This document shows positions 46,141 through 58,213 of a DNA stretch of 64,000 nt, piece after piece. The notes under the pieces were generated by a model that was not told where the DNA came from, searched no databases, and was given only the letters and a program-made list of their open reading frames with translations. The translations under genes and the position numbers were made by a program. The stretch spans positions 252,003 through 316,002 of the forward strand of contig ADNK01000140.1 of assembly GCA_000320545.1 (NCBI GenBank), in the 5' to 3' direction. The stretch is from Bigelowiella natans CCMP2755. Its lineage: Eukaryota > Cercozoa > Chlorarachniophyceae. Position 1 is the first letter of the stretch, and every line of letters starts with the position of its first letter.

Positions 46141-46480
46141 GGTACCAATAATCACATCGAGGCAAAATATGACCCCCTTTTTTACTTCAGGGGTTATCCA
46201 CTGCGAAACAGTATAGGGGGGGGCTCGATAAAGTAAGGCGAGGTTCTCATTCCGCCTTTTCTAGTACTGCTACTTTTCCCAGAGGGTCTGTGATGAAACA
46301 GGGGCGACAACAGAAGGTGCCCCCCCACAAAGTTATGATGATGATATTAAAATGTGGGTGGGATCCCTTGTGAAGGGGAAAGCAAATATGAGGATGGGTC
46401 ATGGGGGTTAGGAGGGAGAGCAGAGTGAAACTAGCGTAGAAGATATCATTTTCTCTCTATATCATTTTCATATACATTTG

Positions 46481-46540
<60 letters not shown>

Positions 46541-48222
46541 TGGAGAAAGGGAGAGAGAGAAGAGGGGGTGCGTATGATGTGTGTCCATTTGCTAAGTAGT
46601 ACATTCTGGACCGTTTCCTCTTTTCTGCTGTCACAAACAACATGCCACTGCCTAAGCAGAGTAACATAGTTTTTATACTATCTGGAAATCTCTTCTTGTG
46701 GTTTGGCACATCTGTTGTCGTCGTCATCATCATCATTTTGATTTACCTCCTACTATATTTTGGGGTGGGCGGATGGATGTTTTTTTTTTTTTTTTTTTTT
46801 TTTTTTCCCGTGCATTGTATGTTCGCACGATAAATTAAGGCCTTTTCTGATGGCAACCCTTTGAGTGTGTGGGTTGGCAGTGGTGACGGACGTGCGATGA
46901 ACGTCGTCGGATCCACTTCTTCCACCCCTGCTACTTCTCCTACTGGAGTGTCATCATCATCATCACCATTCCGTGGGAGAAGAAAGAAAGCCCAGAGTCA
47001 CGAGCACTTAGGGGCTAGCCCCTCACATCAGCCAGCAGCAGCTATCAGCTCTCCAGCTACGTCTCTAATATCTCCTCCCTCGCCATCTTCATTGCTATCG
47101 TCGCCTAGGAAGAGAGCTCCCTTGCCGCCCCTCAGCAAACGGAGTAGTGCCAACGCCTCCGCACCTAACCTGTTCTCTCCTCGAATGCTCGTCCGTGATG
47201 ATGGGGACGCTGATGGGAATAAGATAAAGCAACACCAATTCCCCCCCCGTGTATCGCCTCAAAGGAGGGTTGACATTACAGTTTTATAGTAGTTGAGAAT
47301 GTAGCACATTGTTGGTAGGATGATGCGAAAGTCCTCCTGTCTTTTTTTTTTGGAAGAAGATAGTTGCAGTAATACTAGCGTGCTTTATTTTTTCGATGAT
47401 ACATTCGCTCATAGATACTGAATGTACAGTTAGAGCACCCATCAACATCATCATCATCAGTTTTTTTACTATCATCAGTATCATCAGTATCATCAGTATG
47501 ATCATCATCATCTTCTATCTTTTTCTTCTTCTTTTATTCTTACGTTCTTTGTCTTCTCCTTACTCAACCACGAGGAGAGTATTGTTGGTTCATATGGGAA
47601 TAACAAGAGGGTAGGGGGGATAGGAATATAGTGTTGTTGCTATTATTGTTCTTCTTCTTATTATTATTATTATTATTATTCGTGATGGAGTGTTGTCTTC
47701 TCTCTAAGCTACCTCCCTTCCTCCCTCCCCGCTCCCTTTCCCCATCATCTTCAGCACGAGAAATTGACTGGTATCAGCGATCGACACGGTGGAGGCCCGT
47801 CAAGGCGTCTACATCCTACATCTTCAAGAAATGACGATGCAACGTCAACAACACTGTCGGGAAGTAGCGATGGAAAACACTCAAAGCCTACTGGGCGAAA
47901 GGTGCAGACACACAGCTGCGTCCCCCCTCCCCTCCCCTTTCCTCCCTCTTTGTGTTGGTTGGTGAGATGGGTTGTTAGAGGTGTATTGAAGTCTGCCAAT
48001 ACATGAAAATGTTGGAAGGCGTGCTAATGATGTACCCCATGCTCTTTTCTTTCATCTTCATTATTTTTCTTGTTGTTATTGTTGCTGTGCTACTTGTTCT
48101 CTTCTTACTCTTGTTAGGATTGGAAAAGAGGTGGTGAAGGAATGCTATATCGGCACTTTACAACGTGCGTCTTCTTCTTCTTGTCGTTGTCTCCCCCCCC
48201 CCCCCTTCTCCCTCTCTCTACT

Positions 48223-48257
<35 letters not shown>

Positions 48258-49156
48258 TATCGTATCATTTACAAATGCATTGCCGCTAAATGTAATAAGT
48301 TGTTGTATGTCCAATAATAATAACTAAAATACACTACCATGCAGAGATCAACCAAAGGATTGCTGGAGTCAACCTAAGGCAGACGAATTTAAGGTTTCCC
48401 CCCTTCCCCCCTCCCTCCTCCACCATACTACCAAATGGCAACGATGATTACTAATAAAAACGCCAATGAATGAATGAGCAGCACATGTTTTTGGCAAATA
48501 ACACCATGATTTAATATGATGTCTTCTTGCAATGCCAATGGTTTGCAATGATATATGCACGCAAAAATTTGGTTGAGATTTAGTTGTTTGTTTATTTGTT
48601 TGTATACTCTCTCTCTCTTCTTGTCGCCTTGCCGTTCATTCGCTCGTTCGTGCGATCTTCTTCTTCTTCCTCTCTTCCTCCTCTTCTTCCTCTCTTCCTC
48701 CTCTTCCTCCTCCTCCCTCCTTGTGTTTTAATGCTGCTGGGTGTTTATTGTTTATTGGTTCCTTCTCAGGTACGAGGAGCTCGCTACCTCGTTGATGGGA
48801 TCAAAAACGTATCGAAAGTCTCACGGTAATAGTGCTCGAGGAAGAAAGTGTTTGCGTGGCCATTATCTATAGATAATCAAAGAATCACCACATCATCACA
48901 CACCATCATCATCATCTTCTTCATCGTCATCACCATCATTTATTATTATCATCTAACGTCACTGTAGATTTGAGGTTGCTTGCTGCGAGATGTGCGCTGT
49001 CGGTGAAAAGGTAACACTGGTCAATTTTTTCATCCCTCACCCCAATCAGTAGTCCACCTTTGCACGCTGCTGCTGCTGGTGGTGGTGGTGGTTTAGAAAT
49101 ATGTCTTGCTTATGATATGCTCCCTTCGTTGGGTCTTTGTTCTGCCGTATATCATT

Positions 49157-49188
<32 letters not shown>

Positions 49189-49587
49189 TACCATCGATAT
49201 TGTAGATCTCTTCCTTCGTACTTTTATTATCCGTTATTTCTCTATGCTCCCGATCTTGCAGATTGATCATATTGCTAGCTTGAAGCATAGTGCCCTTCAT
49301 CGTCTCCGAAATGAGGTAGTTCACTCGGCAATATCAATCAATCAAACAATCAATCACAGAAATGTTTGCTCATGCTTGTCTCTGCCTGTCTCTGCTTTTC
49401 TCTACACGTCATTGTTGTTGTCGTTGTTACTTATGTCAAGTGCGGAAGTGATTATAGTGATGATGATGATGATGATGATGATGATGGTAATTACGTCGAT
49501 TATGGTATTGCAGAGTCGATATGCTGAGGGTTCGCATCCGTTTTCTGTCAACTTCTTACTTATCCAATTCCAAGTAATAATCCAATA

Positions 49588-49628
<41 letters not shown>

Positions 49629-50181
49629 GTGTGTGTGTGTGGGGGGAGGGGTATCAAATGAAGATCCGACTTTCAAATATCGGTTATGATTGTGGGTAGG
49701 GGAATGAGGGGGGGGAGGGTGTTAGGATTGCGTTTACTACGCGAAGAATGATGGTAGTCATTATCACTGGCCAACTGCATCATCATCTCTGTCATCAGTA
49801 TCCATAAAATAATTTGCTAATCTCCTGTTATTCTTAATTTATACGTTGTTGTTGTTGTTGTTGTTGTTGTTGTTATCAATTGCTACTGTAGCTTCCTGGA
49901 ATCTCGTTCACAATGTATATGCGAGCTAGGTATGAGAATAGTAATAGTACTAACCATGCGATAAATAATAGTATCTGATGATGTATTGTTATTGTTATTG
50001 TTGTTGGTGGTGGTGGATCGTTGTTATTTCTTAGACAAAATCAGAATCCCAACCAGGAGGTGTGCCCAGGGTTCTCCGAAATGATGAATCAATTTATTAA
50101 TGGAACGGACGACTACCGGAATGACAGGTACTACTACTACCTGCATTGTTATTTCTATTAGTAGCAGTAATAGTAGGCGAA

Positions 50182-50219
<38 letters not shown>

Positions 50220-51453
50220 AACGGATGATATCATGTAAAGACCCCGTCACGGTATGAAGAGAGAGAGAGCACCGTTATTCTGTTGTATTTGTTCTAATCT
50301 CCTCCCCCCCCCCCTTGTTAATATTGATCATTTATTGAAAACGAATGTAATTAACAACACCATGACAGGTTCAAAATTCTTCCAACTGTACGCGAGGGCA
50401 GCTGGGTATCATGACATAATTTATAAATTAAGAGAGAAAGGGTCACCGACCTCACTCTGTGAGCGATAATCATCATTTATTCATGTGCTCTATGTGTACA
50501 TATAGATGGTCCGAAAAATGGTAGGGGCGAAACCTGCTCTTCTAGGTAATATGCATTCTTCGTTCAATTTCGTAAGATTTACTGCTAGAAGTAGTAACAA
50601 TTTTCGTCATCACCATCATCATCATCATCATCATGACGACCATTGTTTGCATCATCATCCTCTATATCCTCTGACTAGGCAAGAAGATATCTTGCACTTA
50701 CAGCAAAGGTGGTCATACATATTTACCAGCAACAAGCAGAACGTTTGCCGTTGTCGTCGTCATAGTTGTTGGAGAAGAGGGAATACGAGTGAATCTTCAC
50801 TGATGACTGAACGTCTACAAAACCGCTCTCTGTTATTGTTTATCTCCCTCCCTGTTGCTGCCTTGTGCGTACTCTGTATCTTCACCAAATACCCATACCA
50901 ATTATTAAATGAATGATCGATCATCACAGGAGTGGACTACTTAGAGATCGACGTCGACATTGCCACGTCGTACGTCGCACAGAAGATATTAGGAGTCGTC
51001 CAAGGCTACGCCAAAAACCTTATCGTAATAATTGATTAAATCTATGGATAATGGTGTCTTACCATCTGCAATCGTTCAAAATCCTGCCTTTTTTTGAAAA
51101 ATATGTTTCGATAGCATGCTGATGCGCAGCAAATACGTGTTTAGCATTTGCCTCCTTTCTGCATGGCCATGTAGTAGACATTGACCTTTCTTGAAATGAA
51201 CCTGCAGGTGGACCTAGGATTCCTCATAGAAGGCAGGGAAGAGAAGGAATTGCCCGAGGTGAGAACTCTCAGTATGCTGAGGCTTTTCGATTCGGATCGG
51301 TGAGCGACTTTTTATGGTATTATCACTCAGGTAATGCTTGGCGCAGTGCGTTTCCATAACGTTGATCTGGGAACGATACCAAAGCTAGAAATGGAGCCTA
51401 CCGTGAGCTCTCCACGGATGGCTGATCGAAATTCTGATAGCAAGAGCCTTTGA
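42967..51453 (+). CDS. PH-domain and DUF1336 (EDR2 C-terminal) protein
   Basis: A gene of at least twenty exons. Near the N-terminus an exon (about 43,460-43,528) reads TNGREHRFGAQNPLARVTWI with KAIEK, the last strand and helix of a PH domain. The middle gives IETLAQELRGKRGIRKKT, DRNRALDVGAELLTA, GEDELYVFTKSVGITPSVLV with KDIDRLQKQVNGLSVEIHQ (coiled coil), and a Ser/Pro-rich region (46,880-47,289 and 47,756-47,901). The C-terminal third is DUF1336: RYAEGSHPFSVNFLLIQFQ, LPGISFTMYMRAR, MMNQFINGTDDYRND, RFKILPTVREGSW, MVRKMVGAKPALLG, VDYLEIDVDIATSYVAQKIL with GVVQGYAKNLI, VDLGFLIEGREEKELPE and VMLGAVRFHNVDLG. It ends at TGA 51451-51453. In plants PH-START-DUF1336 proteins (EDR2) bind phosphoinositides at membranes. 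I found no clear START domain. Start and the first exons are tentative. Confidence 0.84.
46478..46541 (+). repeat. Compound (TC)n(TG)n microsatellite in an intron
   Basis: A TC tract followed at once by a TG tract, as at 39403-39513. Confidence 0.95.
46779..46806 (+). repeat. Poly-T run
   Basis: About 28 T in an intron ahead of the Ser/Pro-rich exon. Confidence 0.95.
48221..48260 (+). repeat. (ATC)n repeat in an intron
   Basis: About 12 units. Related ATC or ATG runs occur at 44527-44560, 49150-49190, 49457-49487 and 50610-50635, all in introns of the same gene. Confidence 0.9.
49842..49875 (+). repeat. (GTT)n repeat in an intron
   Basis: About 11 units immediately upstream of the LPGISFTMYMRAR exon acceptor. 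Confidence 0.9.
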
Positions 51454-52041
51454 TGATGAGGAAGAGCTAGAGCTACATTTCAAGGATATAAAAACTTTAC
51501 TTACACAGCTAAAAATGAATCGAAAGGATATTACACATGGTTAGATGGGTCCAGTTCGACCTTGCTAGCTTGACTAGATGTGACTTGTGCTGCCGATGCG
51601 GACAAATGTATGATGCCTAGTTCATGCCTAACTAGCATGCTAGCATGGCTAGATGGTTACCACCTCAGAGCGTCTAATGCAATGTGCGCATCTCACATGC
51701 ACAGTCTAGTAGAGCACAGCATGCCTCGATCATCTAGTCATGCTAGAATGCAGCATGTGTGAAAAGTGCATCCATCACACCGCAGCACCATTGCTAGATT
51801 GTGTGCTTATTGCTAGCTTAATTGCCACAACGCCGAAGCTGCTCTAGCGCTGGCTGTGCCCACGCTAGCACGGTGCCGCCCGATCTAGGATCTCACATCA
51901 TGCAGCGAAATGCGTTTTTGATGAGACAGATAAATGGGCAGACAGACAGATAGAACGAACATATTTTTTCTAACATACAAACTGTACATTCTAGCATTAT
52001 TAAAATAAAATTAGGACACAATGTCACATGTAAAGCTAGCT
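51454..52041. other. Convergent spacer with CTAG/GCTAGC island
   Basis: About 51,560-51,900 is dense in CTAG, CATGCTAG and TGCTAGC words. No gene seen. It is followed by two short GACAGA tandem units near 51,932-51,952. Confidence 0.6.
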
Positions 52042-53753
52042 CTAGAGATCCAAATATTCGGATGACTTTCTTTTTCTTTCAGCACATCTCGAGTCTTTAG
52101 TTTCCCCCGTCTCAAAAGCATCTGAGGATGACATGTTCTCGATCTTCTGGTTACCTTCGGAATAATAGTGCTTGAACGATAATTCGCCTGCATCCATTGA
52201 GTGTGATGGCCTAGTTTTCATAGATTGTGACTGACTTATCTCATCCTCAATGTTTGTGTCAGATACATGCTCGCACTGTTCTGATTTCATCCTATTTTCG
52301 TATTCTTGAAGCTGAGCCCAGAAACCAGGATTAGGTTGTACAATTGGCCTAAGTTTCTTCAAAAAACTGTATGCAGCTTCTAAAGTCCAATTCTTGTGTT
52401 TCATCAGGAAAGCCAGAACTATAGTCGCAGAGCGAGAAACACCTTGGTAGCAATGCACTAAAATTCTGTTATTTTCACTGCGTACCTACCGGGGAATGTG
52501 TTCAAGCAAGATAGTTATTATAGTTTTATGTGTTGATTTTCGAGGAAATATGTTTTATCTATTGTACCTTCTCGATAAAAGTTATTGTCTCTGAGAAATA
52601 CTTGTCCAATCTTGTTGTGCTCATATCAGGAACATCAACATGGAGGTACTCAAATCTTATCGTAATATATCAAATTTTAGCATTCTTTTTTAAGAATAGA
52701 GAATTTAATCAAATTTGGACCTATTAGGATATAAGTTTCCAACTTCCGCAGAAAGGTTCAAAATATGGGTTATCTAGCAAGGTAAATTATAGCACTCAAA
52801 ATTCATTTCAAAAAGTTCATGGAGTAATTGTAATATTGTAATTACTCTTAAATCGTCCAGATGTTTAAGAAGCCTAGCATCAGCTTCACATCCGAGGTAA
52901 AGGAAGTCCTCGATGACAATAGTTGGATACCTAGGGGAAAACAGCTATTTAAGAAAGACCCTACAACATAAAATCAAAAGTTTACCAAGGTATCAGCTTG
53001 GATTCCTGAACAAATGGGAACCTTATAAATACCATCATGGCGAATGAGTCAGGTGATTAAAGCAAAATCTCATTCAAATTTAGTTCTCACCTTCTCATAA
53101 AGCCATCCACTCCATCCTGAAGGACACGGATTGATCGACAATTTGTCAGTATTGAAGCGAAAGCCCATGCCGGGTCATAGACTTCGCCACTACCTTTCTC
53201 ACTTACAACTACGACTTCCATCATGCGTCTACGTCGGAAAGCAAGCCGATCTTTCATTGGGAGTTTTGATTCAATCTCAGTCAAAATTTCTCTTGAAGAA
53301 TATACGGTATCGATATCATTCATTGCATATTTCTTGCCCGATACATCAATCGCAACAGAGCCTTTACGGTCACGAATAATACTTGAATCACGTTTCTCAA
53401 GCTGCCCAGCTTTTGATTGCAAACATTGCTGTACAACAGCGTCCAGTAGTTCTATGTTGATAGATCTTGGAAGATGTGCTTTAGAGAATGAAGATCCTAC
53501 CAAAGTCAAAGCTCCATTGTACTCATACTTAATCTAGATGAAAATGAATTATCTTTCTACCTTCTCGTACGTCCAGAATCATTAACGAACCAGCTGTTAA
53601 AATATTGAAGAGCTCGGCGCAGGTAATCCATTCAATAGCAGCCTCGGAAGGCTTCAATGATACCGATGAAGAAAGCAACCCAGATGTAGCTGAAGATTCT
53701 GCGCTTTCTTCAATAGATGAAATCGGTGCTAAACTCAGCTTGCATTTTTTCAT
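52042..53753 (-). CDS. Rhodanese-like plus dual-specificity protein phosphatase (MAP kinase phosphatase type)
   Basis: Exon 1 (53753 leftward) ends ITCAELFNILTAGSLMILDV; it joins REG to SSFSKAHLPRSINIELLDAV, a rhodanese (CH2/MAPK-docking) fold with the D(V/A)RE strand. The domain closes with VLQDGVDGFMRRF. The phosphatase domain begins IVIEDFLYLGCEADARLLKH, then ITHILNLSAEVGNLYPN, YLHVDVPDMSTTRLDKYFSE with TITFIEK, and the signature ILVHCYQGVSRSATIVLAFL (Cys nucleophile near 52,450). WTLEAAYSFLKKLRPIVQPN follows, with a polar tail. General-acid Asp is in VPDMST. Rhodanese-DUSP order is that of MAP kinase phosphatases, which dephosphorylate Thr and Tyr in the activation loop. The rhodanese active-site loop lacks an obvious catalytic Cys, as expected of docking versions. 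Confidence 0.9.
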
Positions 53754-54592
53754 GCCTTATTGTATTAATTTTAGAAAGTAAATAACTAAAACAGATAGAA
53801 AAGGTGAATAATACAGAAAGAACAAACGCGTTGGAGTCCAGTATAGCCTTTCACTGGCGCTCTAGCCGTCGAACACAGAGCACACACAAGGTATCCACAT
53901 TCCCTACCTTATCACACAAACAATGTCACTTTGAAGACAACTAATGATACAATACTGTCTCTTCATAATACAGTGGTGGCGACGGAAAAGTAACGTGAAC
54001 TCCTCCATACAGCGCCTGAATATTTAAAATTATGAGCATGTGAGCTAATTATGGAATTATGAATGATGGCAGAAAAGAAATGTCATTGGAAATAGAAAAT
54101 TATTGCATCGTTAGTAAAGTCAAAGACATTGATGAAGCTAGCATCGTTCTACACACATGCAAGCTGAAGAGGCCGAGTCGGGAACCCAGTTGTCGGCAAC
54201 CATGAAGCATTGTGCGAAGGACATGAGCGAATTGGAATCTGGTCTTATCTTCGCCTTGCCTATCTATGTTTTTTAAGTGATAGCAAGAGGCATCCTGCCA
54301 GGAAAAACACTCAAATTACAAGACGTTATCATCCTTACGACAACAGTCTCTGCGAACAATCAATCATAAACCGGTGGTTGGCGAACTGTTGGGCGGTCGA
54401 ATGAAAGGATTTCGGTTTTTTGAGATTGTGCTGGTGGAGTAATTTTGAAAGGTAGATAGGGATTTTTATTGACGACAAGTGCGAACCTCCAAATATGATG
54501 TGATTTTAGCAGACTGACTTTGGTAGAGTTAAGACATTAAATAGAACCACTCGTGAACTGCCGACTTTTTTTTTTTGAAGTTTAAGTCAACA
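53754..54592. other. Spacer between divergent phosphatase and MO25-like genes
   Basis: It should hold both promoters. No gene or clear element was found. The sequence just before 54593 has a poly-T run (54565-54573). Confidence 0.45.
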
Positions 54593-56440
54593 ATGGAGCC
54601 TGATGGGGACAAGCTTCTCGAACAAGCTGTCTCGGAATTCTTGAAACGAGTTCGAACCCTTGAAGAAAACCTACCACTTTTGGAATCTGAGAAGACGTCA
54701 GACACCTCTGGTGAGAATCCAGAAAGTGGAAATTATGATAACGATGGTGATTCCGAAGAAGAGGAAGGAAATTCAGCCAAAATCGCTGACGGAAAAAGCA
54801 TAAAAAATGCAGGAGATCTTCTGAGAATTGTTCGGCAGGAAGTATGCTTAGAAGATGAGGAAAAACGCCAAGGTAATGATAGTATTGTTTGGTTTATCAC
54901 CAAAAGGTTGTTTACTTTGATATTTATCAGTTGAAAAACTGAAATTGCTAATCAAAACACCATTTCTCAAAAGTGCTCTATATCACATTCCTCGGTTACT
55001 TCCTGATGTAAAGCATACAATTTTTACTGATATGCTTTGGATAGTGAAACGAAGATAATTACTAGGCTATAGATCATATTGAAAAAATATGGAACACGGC
55101 CCTAAAGAGTTTGAAGTTCATGAAACACATAGCAGAGTATTTTAGGATGAATCCTGAAATCGTCGTGCTGCTTCTTAAGAGGTCACCACATTGCATTGTT
55201 ACAATAATATGAAATATGAATACCAACATAAACTACAATACTATCAGATTAAAGAACCCGAGAATAGGTATTTGGAAGAAAGAGATTTACGATAGCTTCT
55301 GACTACGAAATATGTTTCTTGGTGCAGCTTTATCTCATGGTCGAATACTAATGGAAGCTGTTAAGCACAAAACAGTGCTTTTTTTCATTCTTAACAGCTC
55401 ATTGGTACGTGCAACGTTCGAATATAATAATATAATGTGACAACATTTTATTTACTCACAAATTAATGCAGGTATGGAGAATTTTCGAAATAATCCAAAA
55501 TAAGGGAACAGTGTATACAACGCAACAACAGCTGTTTGAGATATTTAGGGTAATGTTAACAAGGGAATCTACTGGGAATAAGAAGGTGGTCGCCAGATTC
55601 TTGAAGAAAAAGTATACACAGGTTCAGTCGAAGATTTGATCGATTCAGTTTAAAGATTTGTTGAATGTCATATGATCATCTAGTTTTTCCATAAATTTAA
55701 CGAGCTCCTGAATAGTTCTTATGTTGTGAAGCGCCAGTCGTTCAAGGTTTGAAGACAATTTTCAAATCGTTATGATGTGAATATATTTTGTAACATACTT
55801 AGCTACTGTCTGAAATATTGCAAGAGACATTGAATTTCAAAGTTATGCTGGTAATAAGAAATAGAATTTACACTTCCATCCCCTCTCTCATAATTTATCT
55901 GGATCGATTGAATCCGCATGTGGCGTTGAGTTGACCGCAGTGCATAATCGCCAATATTTATATTAATAGTGATTCTTTATGCTACGTAGAAATACATAGG
56001 GATTCCTGGAAACCTCCAAATCTGCATTAATAGTATGCTCCAAAAAGATCCAAAAGCAAAAGGAATTCGATTCGAGGCATTTCATGGTTCCGTAACCTTT
56101 ATGATATATACGGTTCAGACTGAAAAATAGTTTTCCATCCGCATATAGTGTTCAAATTCTATGTTGCAAACCCCAATAAGGTGACTTTCGGAAATAATTT
56201 CTGTATTAATGTACATAGTCTAATTCCACTCCCGTCAGCCACCAAAAATTGTGGATCTTCTCTTAAAGAATCGGGATCCATTATTGGAGGCTCTAGATCA
56301 CATGGCAACAAATGGTAATTTTTATCTGAAAAATAATTTCTTCTTCTGAAGTTCTATGCATAATGTGGTCGTGTGCACCAGATGGGATTGACTATGGGAA
56401 AGAACTTCCATTGCTGAGACGAAAACTGATGAAATTATGA
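54593..56440 (+). CDS. CAB39: MO25/CAB39-like scaffold protein
   Basis: Exon 1 encodes MEPDGDKLLEQAVSEFLKRV, an acidic Ser/Glu segment with EEEEGN and LLRIVRQEVCLEDEEKRQ. Later exons give EKLKLLIKTPFLKSALYHIP, HIEKIWNTALKSLKFMKHIA, ALSHGRILMEAVKHKTVLFF, VWRIFEIIQNKGTVYTTQQQ with LFEIFRVMLTREST, FFHKFNELLNSSYVVKRQSF, LLSEILQETLNFKVMLV, KYIGIPGNLQICINSMLQKD, GIRFEAFHVFKFYVANPNK and PPKIVDLLLKNRDPLLEALD with LPLLRRKLMKL. The blocks YVxKRQS(F/L)K, NLxxxMxxLxxxxxxIxFEAFHVFKxFVANPNK and the final LxxLLxKxLL/LRR are those of MO25, a helical-repeat scaffold that activates LKB1/STE20-type kinases. Identity to the family is moderate, and the acidic N-terminus is longer than in animal MO25. No stop or frameshift is needed in the chain. 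Confidence 0.87.
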
Positions 56441-57272
56441 GTACCAAACAATGGTACTGCGGCTAAATTTCGCATTCAGATCTAGAGATTACCTGGTGCC
56501 CTTTCATTGTTTGCCTTCGCATTGAAAGGCTGCTGTTTCTTTCTTTCCTAGTTTCTCCCATGCGCACATGCGCATGCAATGTGCCTCCTAGTTGTGCACA
56601 GCCTGCTATACTGCTAGCCTGTCTAGTGTCTTGCGACGGCGCAAAGCCTGTTACGTCTCTTTGATTCGTTTTTCTACATTTCACGCTTGCATTGCTAGAT
56701 TGCATGCAAGCGCTTGCTACACAGCGCACCTTGACAACCCTGCTAGCCTGCCTGCAGGTCTTCCCGTGCGAGACCTACCCATCAGCACTAGAGCATGCAC
56801 AGGCCCGTGCCGACACCATGCATCTAGACCATGGCAACATTGCACTTCCACAATGGTGCAGAGTACAAGAACTGTTTCAATCGTGCTCATGACATGTGTG
56901 TGGCTACACTTGCTGTCTAACTGTGCTGCAGCTCACCTCACAGTCTAGCAGTCTAGCAGTGCTTGTGGAACAATCACTGCAAGTGCTAGTGCTTTTGTTT
57001 TATTCGTACCTTCCTCATGACTTGCCGGAACTGTGTCGTTTCGTAGCATGGTCTAGATGCATGGTCGTCATGCAGCAAGCTGGGTAAGTACACTGTCCTA
57101 GCACATCTCTAGAACATGACATCTAGACATGCTTCATTGAGCTCACGCAACAATTCGAAGCCAACATGTTTTTAATCCATCATGGAGGAAAAAATTGCAA
57201 AGCATCTAGCAACAAAATCAGAGAACGGAAACCGTTCCGTCATTGGAAGTTTTTGCTGCCCCCATTAGCCCG
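56441..57272. other. Convergent spacer with GCATGC/CTAG island
   Basis: About 56,560-57,130 has the recurring TGCATGC, GCTAGC and CATCTAGA texture. Open frames at 56463-56729 and 56592-56948 are not protein-like. Confidence 0.55.
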
Positions 57273-57995
57273 TTATGGTGGTTTCATCTCCTCGATGTTA
57301 TTCAAATAACGGCGCAATTTTGCTGCGTGACCAGGTTTTAGCCCCACACTGTCACGTAGCTCCTTCCATTCCAGTTTTTTATTCAGCTTCTTCCTTATAA
57401 AATTTAGACCTATTTTCAGTTTCTCGAATTTAGAGTAGTAATGTTCAAGTTTCAGCTTGATTAAAATTTCCTGCAGGATGAGAACATCTTTCTTTTCCTC
57501 CTCCCTTAATTCCTTCTGGGTCTTTGACGCTATCATGCCTTTCATTCGTCTGTCTTTCATTATTCTACAATTTTTGCCTTTGTGGGAAGGCCAGTCCTGC
57601 TTTTGGCATTTCTGATCGCAATAGTACACTGACTTGCACAGAGAGCAAGCCAAGGTCTTATTTTTTTTGCCACAGAAATTACATCTTTGTCGATACCCTA
57701 CTACAGCCTGCAGTTTAAAATACTCGAGGTTTAGCACTAATCGCTCAAAGATGTCAGGTTTTTCAAGTCCCTTCACAAACGAATGGAATTGGTCCCTTGA
57801 CACTCTGCCTCTCCAATGGTCAGGGATCTTCAATGAGTTCAGTTCGTCGTTCAACTCTGGTATAAAACTTTGGATCTGGGTTTTTGTTAGGATCTTGTCC
57901 TCTTCAAAGTACTGTAAACAGTAGTCGTACAGAGTCTCTGCAATTTGTATTACCCCCAGCTTGAACCAGGGAAGGTCCGGTTGCCTTGCCAGCAT
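57273..57995 (-). CDS. MYND zinc-finger protein with SAM-like C-terminus, intronless
   Basis: A single exon of 240 residues. The N-terminal half (IQIAETLYDYCLQYFEEDKI) is helical and carries EF-hand-like but incomplete sequence. The MYND finger lies at about residues 104-142: CNFCGKKNKTLACSLCKSVY followed by YCDQKCQKQDWPSHKGKNC, giving the CxxC...CxxC...YCxxxCQxxxWxxHxxxC pattern with all zinc ligands. A Lys/Glu-rich coiled-coil-like helix follows, and the last about 60 residues (LKLEHYYSKFEKLKIGLNFI ... GLKPGHAAKLRRYLNNI) resemble a SAM domain. MYND fingers bind proline-rich peptides, so this is probably a protein-interaction factor. The intron-free gene lies between intron-rich ones. Confidence 0.9.
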   Translation of the reverse strand: MLARQPDLPWFKLGVIQIAETLYDYCLQYFEEDKILTKTQIQSFIPELNDELNSLKIPDHWRGRVSRDQFHSFVKGLEKPDIFERLVLNLEYFKLQAVVGYRQRCNFCGKKNKTLACSLCKSVYYCDQKCQKQDWPSHKGKNCRIMKDRRMKGMIASKTQKELREEEKKDVLILQEILIKLKLEHYYSKFEKLKIGLNFIRKKLNKKLEWKELRDSVGLKPGHAAKLRRYLNNIEEMKPP

Positions 57996-58213
57996 TTATT
58001 TTTCCCATGAATTCTGTGTCTTCCTTTGGAAGTCGCACGATAAGAATTACCTATGTTCTTGTCCGTTTTTAGACAATCATCCATGACGTAAAATGAAATG
58101 GATCTCCTCGTAGGATCTCCTGACATATGTGCATGTACATATCTCAGAGATATCTCAGAGACATCTCTTGGAGTTGGTTGGTAGGACCGACTGCCAACCA
58201 CACCACTTCTCCA

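Noticed and set aside
51580-51762. Short frame with Met/Ser/His content
   Set aside because: Produced by the CTAG/CATG texture of the spacer; no coding signal.
56592-56948. Frame of 118 codons rich in Cys and Ala
   Set aside because: Lies in the same kind of spacer; alternative frames are equally open.
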